Source: an uncultured Sphingobium sp.
GTDB lineage: Bacteria; Pseudomonadota; Alphaproteobacteria; Sphingomonadales; Sphingomonadaceae
NCBI GenBank assembly: GCA_946479185.1
Contig: CAMLFF010000161.1
Coordinates: 1-7,373, forward strand
Length of the DNA: 7,373 nt
Direction of reading: 5' to 3'
Below, piece by piece: positions 6,095 through 7,373 of the stretch; position 1 is the first letter of the stretch; each line of letters opens with the position of its first letter. The notes beneath the pieces are model-generated. The model made no database searches. It saw only the letters and a program-made list of their open reading frames with translations, and was not told where the DNA came from. Position numbers and translations under genes: made by a program.

Positions 6095-7373
6095 GTCGCT
6101 GCCTTGGCATAGCGGATCTCGGTCACGGTTGGCTCTGCGGCAAGGTGGGCAGCGCGACAGGCGCGGATGGCCTGCACTAGAATGACCAGCATGACGCACA
6201 GGAAGAAGGCGCAGATGCCAGCGTTAATGCGATCATTGAGGATGATCTGCGCCATTTGATCGAGTGACTTTGCCGGTGCCAGCACCTGGCCGGCATCATG
6301 GGCGTCGGCGAAGACCTTCGCATGGGCGAGGAAGCCGATGCTCGGTGCGGTTGAGAAGAGCTTGAGCAACCCCGCATAGCCGGTGCAGATGCCTAGCCAG
6401 ATCGCCGGGATTACCGTCACGAACACCAGCTTGCCGCGCTTCATGCGGAACAGCACGACCGTTGCCAGCATCAGCGCCATTGCCGCCAGCATCTGGTTGG
6501 CGATGCCGAACAGTGGCCAGAGCGTGTTGATGCCGCCCAGCGGATCGGTCGCGCCCTGATAGAGGAAATAGCCCCATGCCGACACACAGAGCATCGTGGC
6601 GATGATGCCGCCGCCAAGCGAATGCACATTGGCGCGGGGCATGGCTGCGGCGAAAATATCCTGCAGCATGAAGCGCCCGGCGCGCGTGCCCGCGTCGACG
6701 GCGGTCAGGATGAACAGCGCCTCGAACAATATCGCGAAATGATACCAGAAGGCCTTCATCCCCGCGCCGCCAAGCACTTGGCTGAAGATTTCCGCCATGC
6801 CCATGGCGAGCGTAGGGGCGCCGCCAGCGCGCGAGATGATGGTGTGTTCGCCAACCGATGTGGCAGCATCCGATATGGCTTGCGCCGCGATCGGGTAGCC
6901 GAGGTTGGTGACGGCTTCGGCGGCTGACTGCACCGTGGGGCCAAGCAGCGCCAATGGGCTGTTCATGGTGAAGTAGATGGCAGGATCGAGGATCGAGGCC
7001 GCGATCATAGCCATCAGCGCGACGAAGCTTTCCATCAGCATCGCGCCATAGCCGATGAGGCGCAGATCGCTTTCGGTCGCGATCAGCTTGGGCGTGGTGC
7101 CGCTGGCGATGAGCGCGTGGAAGCCGGAGACGGCGCCGCATGCGATGGTGATGAACAGGAAGGGGAAGAGCCCGCCCGACCACACCGGCCCACCGCCACT
7201 GGCGAAGGGCGTGATGGCAGGCATGCGCAGCATTGGCTGGATCAGCACGATGCCGACAGCCAGCGCGACGATCGCGCCGATCTTGAGGAAGGTGGAGAGA
7301 TAGTCGCGCGGGGCGAGCAGGAGCCACACCGGCAGGATGGATGCAATCGCGCCATAGCCGATGAGCGTGAGGC
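6091..7373 (-). CDS. cstA: carbon starvation protein A family transporter, C-terminal part
   Basis: Inner-membrane transporter of the CstA/BtsT family; in E. coli these proteins take up pyruvate and have also been linked to peptide use under carbon starvation. The window holds the last 426 residues; the 5' end, roughly 250-280 residues going by the 701-residue E. coli CstA, is beyond the right edge. Landmarks in order: GYGAIASILPVWLLLAPRDY, FPFLFITIACGAVSGFHALI, SGTTPKLIATESDLRLIGYG, AMLMESFVALMAMIAASI, SRAGGAPTLAMGMAEI, FWYHFAILFEALFILTAVDA, GTRAGRFMLQDIF, LYQGATDPLGGINTLWPLFG and ANQMLAAMALML. All are close to CstA, including the C-terminal CstA_5TM region. A GTG at 7329 is inside the gene and not a true start. 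The stop overlaps the ybdD start (ATGA), so the two are coupled. CstA versus BtsT (pyruvate/H+ symporter) cannot be separated without the N-terminal half. Confidence 0.95.
   Translation of the reverse strand, partial: LTLIGYGAIASILPVWLLLAPRDYLSTFLKIGAIVALAVGIVLIQPMLRMPAITPFASGGGPVWSGGLFPFLFITIACGAVSGFHALIASGTTPKLIATESDLRLIGYGAMLMESFVALMAMIAASILDPAIYFTMNSPLALLGPTVQSAAEAVTNLGYPIAAQAISDAATSVGEHTIISRAGGAPTLAMGMAEIFSQVLGGAGMKAFWYHFAILFEALFILTAVDAGTRAGRFMLQDIFAAAMPRANVHSLGGGIIATMLCVSAWGYFLYQGATDPLGGINTLWPLFGIANQMLAAMALMLATVVLFRMKRGKLVFVTVIPAIWLGICTGYAGLLKLFSTAPSIGFLAHAKVFADAHDAGQVLAPAKSLDQMAQIILNDRINAGICAFFLCVMLVILVQAIRACRAAHLAAEPTVTEIRYAKAAT

Noticed and set aside
6296..7327. Second minus-strand open frame of 343 codons inside cstA
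   Set aside because: It is the out-of-phase reading of cstA with an implausible Arg/His-rich composition.

Overview
The window looks like chromosomal DNA from an alphaproteobacterium, most plausibly a sphingomonad. This is inferred from high GC with strong G/C at third codon positions, a TonB-receptor iron locus typical of oligotrophic Gram-negatives, and a short-hairpin Gre-type protein of a kind I associate with Alphaproteobacteria. No RNA gene, CRISPR array, insertion sequence or phage gene was seen, and nearly every base is coding.

Left block (1-4004, plus strand) is a four-gene iron-siderophore uptake operon. It holds the 3' part of a TonB-dependent siderophore receptor, a three-helix DUF3649 protein, a PepSY-TM protein resembling the FoxB/PiuB siderophore-reductase family, and a small DUF3325 protein. 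Each of the three junctions is an ATGA stop/start overlap, so the four products are probably made in coupled fashion. The receptor would carry the ferric siderophore across the outer membrane. The PepSY protein, perhaps with the two small membrane proteins as partners, would act on it at the inner membrane.

Middle block (4005-5425) is a minus-strand pair: a small unrecognised protein (5090-5308) coupled through a TAATG overlap to an FAD-dependent monooxygenase (4005-5090). The monooxygenase stop codon directly abuts the stop codon of the iron operon. The reading frame of the small protein stays open upstream of its first ATG and encodes a hydrophobic stretch there, so its start is doubtful. 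A 117-base divergent spacer separates the pair from the next gene.

Right block (5426-7373): a plus-strand GreA/GreB-family protein with a TTG start and a shortened coiled coil converges on a minus-strand cstA-ybdD pair (carbon-starvation/pyruvate-type transporter and its small YbdD/YjiX partner, ATGA-coupled). The 5' end of cstA lies outside the window.

The window mostly contains recognisable families. The least explained parts are the DUF3649/PepSY/DUF3325 membrane set, the small protein next to the monooxygenase, and the Gre-like protein that lacks the acidic tip motif.
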